Positions 7,514-9,103 of a stretch of 9,103 bases of DNA are shown piece after piece. The notes beneath the pieces are model-generated. The model worked only from the letters and a program-made list of their open reading frames with translations, made no database searches and had not been told where the DNA came from. Both the position numbers and the translations under genes were made by a program. Each line of letters opens with the position of its first letter. Within the stretch, counting starts at the first letter, position 1. The DNA is from JAYTXL01 sp043742955 (lineage in GTDB: Bacteria > Verrucomicrobiota > Verrucomicrobiia > Limisphaerales > JAYTXL01): the NCBI GenBank assembly GCA_043742955.1, contig JAYTXL010000372.1, forward strand, positions 1 to 9,103. Direction: 5' to 3'.

Positions 7514-8647
7514 TCAGCGTGATGGCGGACCCAGCGCCCGCTCGTAGGCTCCCAGGATTTTCCGGGCCGCGCTTGCCCAGGTGAATTGCGCAGCTTTACG
7601 CCGCCCCGCTGCGCCCAGCCGTTGCGCCAAATCCGGATCGGCGGCCAGCCGGTTCAGTCGGTCGGTCAGGGACGCGACATCACCCACCGGCACGGTCAGT
7701 CCATTTTCAGCATCGGTGACGAAATCAACCATGCCACAAATGGCCGTGGTGACAATCGCCAATCCCAGCGCCGCCGCCTCGATCATCACCAGCGGCTGAC
7801 CCTCAAAGTAGGAGGGCAAAGCTAAAATCGCATGCGTGCGGTACAATTCGATCAAGCGACGGTTATCGGTGATGGAGGGCACGACTTGGATGCGCGGATG
7901 CAACGCCACTGGAAAGTTGGACCAAACCTGAGCCGCCGCCACGCCACATCCGGCCGCAGTAAACCGGAGCGCCGGATGGTCGCGCATCACCGCGCTAACG
8001 GCGGGGATCAAATCCAGGATCCCTTTGCGTGGCAGCCAGCTCCCGAGAAACAGAATGCCGGCGCGGTGCGGGTTTGCTTCCGCGTTGCCCGCCGCGAGGA
8101 ACTCCGGCTCAACGCCGCTGTGGTGCTGAGTGAGCCGCTCCGAGCCTACTCCGGCCGCTTGCAAATGACGGACATCTTCGGAATTCGAGCAGATCACATG
8201 ATCGGCGTGGCGCACCGCGTATTTCGCCTGCCAGACCACGGTCAACGGCGAATAACGATTTTTTAAAGAGACCGGCAGACCTTTGAGTCGGCGATAGTTC
8301 AACAGAGCCGGATGCGAACGCTCCTCCAGTCCATAAGAAAACACGACCAGCGGCGGCAGGCCGTGATTTCGCCTCCGCTGCCAAGAATAGGGCGCGGCCA
8401 GCGGCTCATGGATTTCCACGACATCATAGCGTCGCCCGCGTTGCGCGTGATCGCGGATGAGGGCGGGAATTTTCAGGGGCACGGTGAATCGTCGCAGTTG
8501 AACGGGGCCGGCCACATCAAAATCTTCCCCGAATAAATAATGCACCTGATGTCCTGCTGCCGTCAGGACATCGCCGGTGCAGTGCATTGTGCGCGACATG
8601 CCGCCGGTGCGGTTGTTCGGGATGTCCGCGATGCGGAGAATACGCAT
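7514..8647 (-). CDS. Glycosyltransferase family 4 (GT-B fold)
   Basis: Predicted 377-residue cytosolic retaining glycosyltransferase. The N-terminal acceptor domain starts MRILRIADIPNNRTGGMSRT, with the glycine-rich loop (14-17) seen in GT4 enzymes, and includes YDVVEIHEP (74-82) and the linker segment ADHVICSNSEDVRHLQAAGV (148-167). The donor domain has HHSGVEPEFL (175-184), LFLGSWLPRKG (199-209) with the basic pair Arg207-Lys208 that contacts donor phosphates, and FEGQPLVMIEAAALG (281-295), in which Glu282 and Glu290 form the E-x7-E motif. NGLTVPVGD (315-323) completes the fold. It transfers a sugar from a nucleotide donor in glycan assembly; donor and linkage cannot be told from sequence. 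It begins 9 nt after the stop of the broken methyltransferase and has no Shine-Dalgarno, so it may depend on upstream translation or on start-codon accessibility. Confidence 0.9.
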   Translation of the reverse strand: MRILRIADIPNNRTGGMSRTMHCTGDVLTAAGHQVHYLFGEDFDVAGPVQLRRFTVPLKIPALIRDHAQRGRRYDVVEIHEPLAAPYSWQRRRNHGLPPLVVFSYGLEERSHPALLNYRRLKGLPVSLKNRYSPLTVVWQAKYAVRHADHVICSNSEDVRHLQAAGVGSERLTQHHSGVEPEFLAAGNAEANPHRAGILFLGSWLPRKGILDLIPAVSAVMRDHPALRFTAAGCGVAAAQVWSNFPVALHPRIQVVPSITDNRRLIELYRTHAILALPSYFEGQPLVMIEAAALGLAIVTTAICGMVDFVTDAENGLTVPVGDVASLTDRLNRLAADPDLAQRLGAAGRRKAAQFTWASAARKILGAYERALGPPSR

Positions 8648-8656
8648 GGGGAGAGA

Positions 8657-9103
8657 TTAGATCGCCCGGGGTTTCTCTGCAATGATCAGCGAATGATGCC
8701 CCAGCCAGCGCATCAACCAGCGCGGTGATCCCAGCCAGGGCACTTCCACCAGCGGCCGTCCGGGGAATGGAAGATAAAAGCCGGCGGCATCCACAGTCAA
8801 CACGCGCAACCCCGCGCGTTTCACCCAGGCCCGGGTCCGGGGCAGCAACAGAAACTGATTGATGGGCTGGCCTTCCTCCGTGAAGGGGCGCCGGCAGCAC
8901 CACCGGTAAATCCGGTGCAACCCCACCGGACTGAAATAGTTTGGGCACGTCAGCTAAAGCCGGCCACCCGGCCGGAGCACGCGGACGAGTTCACCCAGGG
9001 CTCACTGCGGATCCGGGACATGTTCGATCGTCTCGCAGGAAACAACCAGGTCGAAACTGCCGGTCGGATGCGGGAGGCATTCGATGTCTCCCACCAGCCA
9101 GTG
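8657..9103 (-). pseudogene. Class I SAM methyltransferase (Methyltransf_11/UbiG-like), 3' part, interrupted by two in-frame stops
   Basis: Reading one frame from the right edge gives 148 codons of recognisable methyltransferase, cut by TGA (9002-9004) and TAG (8954-8956). Before the first stop lie GDIECLPHPTGSFDLVVS and CETIEHVPDPQ, the strand-3 and strand-4 motifs of Methyltransf_11/25 enzymes. Between the stops lies ALGELVRVLRPGGRL, the standard motif after strand 4. After the second stop come LTCPNYFSPVGLHRIYRW and a C-terminus with GHHSLIIAEKPRAI, a usual last strand. No indel disturbs the frame. The first stop is one C-to-T change from CGA (Arg), a residue common after EHVPDP; the second is one base from Leu, Trp or Tyr codons. 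The SAM-binding motif I lies outside the window. A short reading frame restarting at a GTG at 8926 could be called a separate gene, but lacks the catalytic core. Readthrough or base errors are alternatives. Confidence 0.75.

Noticed and set aside
8517..8948. Minus-strand frame overlapping the broken methyltransferase and the GT4 start
   Set aside because: It is out of frame with both genes, and its product shows no methyltransferase or transferase motif.
8954..9004. TGA or TAG read as an amino acid (recoding or selenocysteine)
   Set aside because: Both codons serve as normal terminators of neighbouring genes, and the first stop sits where Arg is expected rather than Cys. I saw no obvious hairpin after the TGA.

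Overview
This 9.1 kb window is a compact run of genes, all on the minus strand, that reads as part of a surface-glycan biosynthesis locus (exopolysaccharide, O-antigen or other glycoconjugate). DNA is GC-rich throughout, roughly 60% by eye. Most starts lack a recognisable Shine-Dalgarno sequence. Together with the gene content this fits a GC-rich environmental bacterium; Verrucomicrobiota is my best guess, but no marker gene here proves it. I see no tRNA, rRNA, CRISPR array, transposase or integrase.

In transcription order (right to left) the genes are: the 3' part of a class I methyltransferase broken by two in-frame stop codons (8657-9103); a GT4 glycosyltransferase (7514-8647); a small class I methyltransferase (6825-7484); an ABC half-transporter of the MsbA/PglK type (4819-6771); a second small methyltransferase (4060-4791); a CgeB-like glycosyltransferase (2907-4037); a full-length glutamine-hydrolysing asparagine synthase/amidotransferase (1028-2872); a third small methyltransferase (130-849); and the first ~30 codons of what looks like a core-2/I-branching (GT14-like) glycosyltransferase running off the left edge (1-88). 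Gaps are 9-57 nt except one of about 178 nt after the amidotransferase, so most of the block is probably one transcription unit.

Taken together: glycosyltransferases assemble a glycan, three methyltransferases could cap or decorate sugars, the amidotransferase could convert an acid to an amide (or simply make asparagine), and the ABC exporter could flip a lipid-linked intermediate. Sugar-nucleotide synthesis genes, an initiating transferase and a polymerase are not in the window, so the locus must extend beyond it.

I found no convincing sign of an entirely new system. The most notable feature is the methyltransferase frame at the right edge: it keeps its reading frame and family motifs for 148 codons but carries TGA and TAG stops 45 nt apart (between them 15 sense codons). 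This suggests recent inactivation, or base-call errors.
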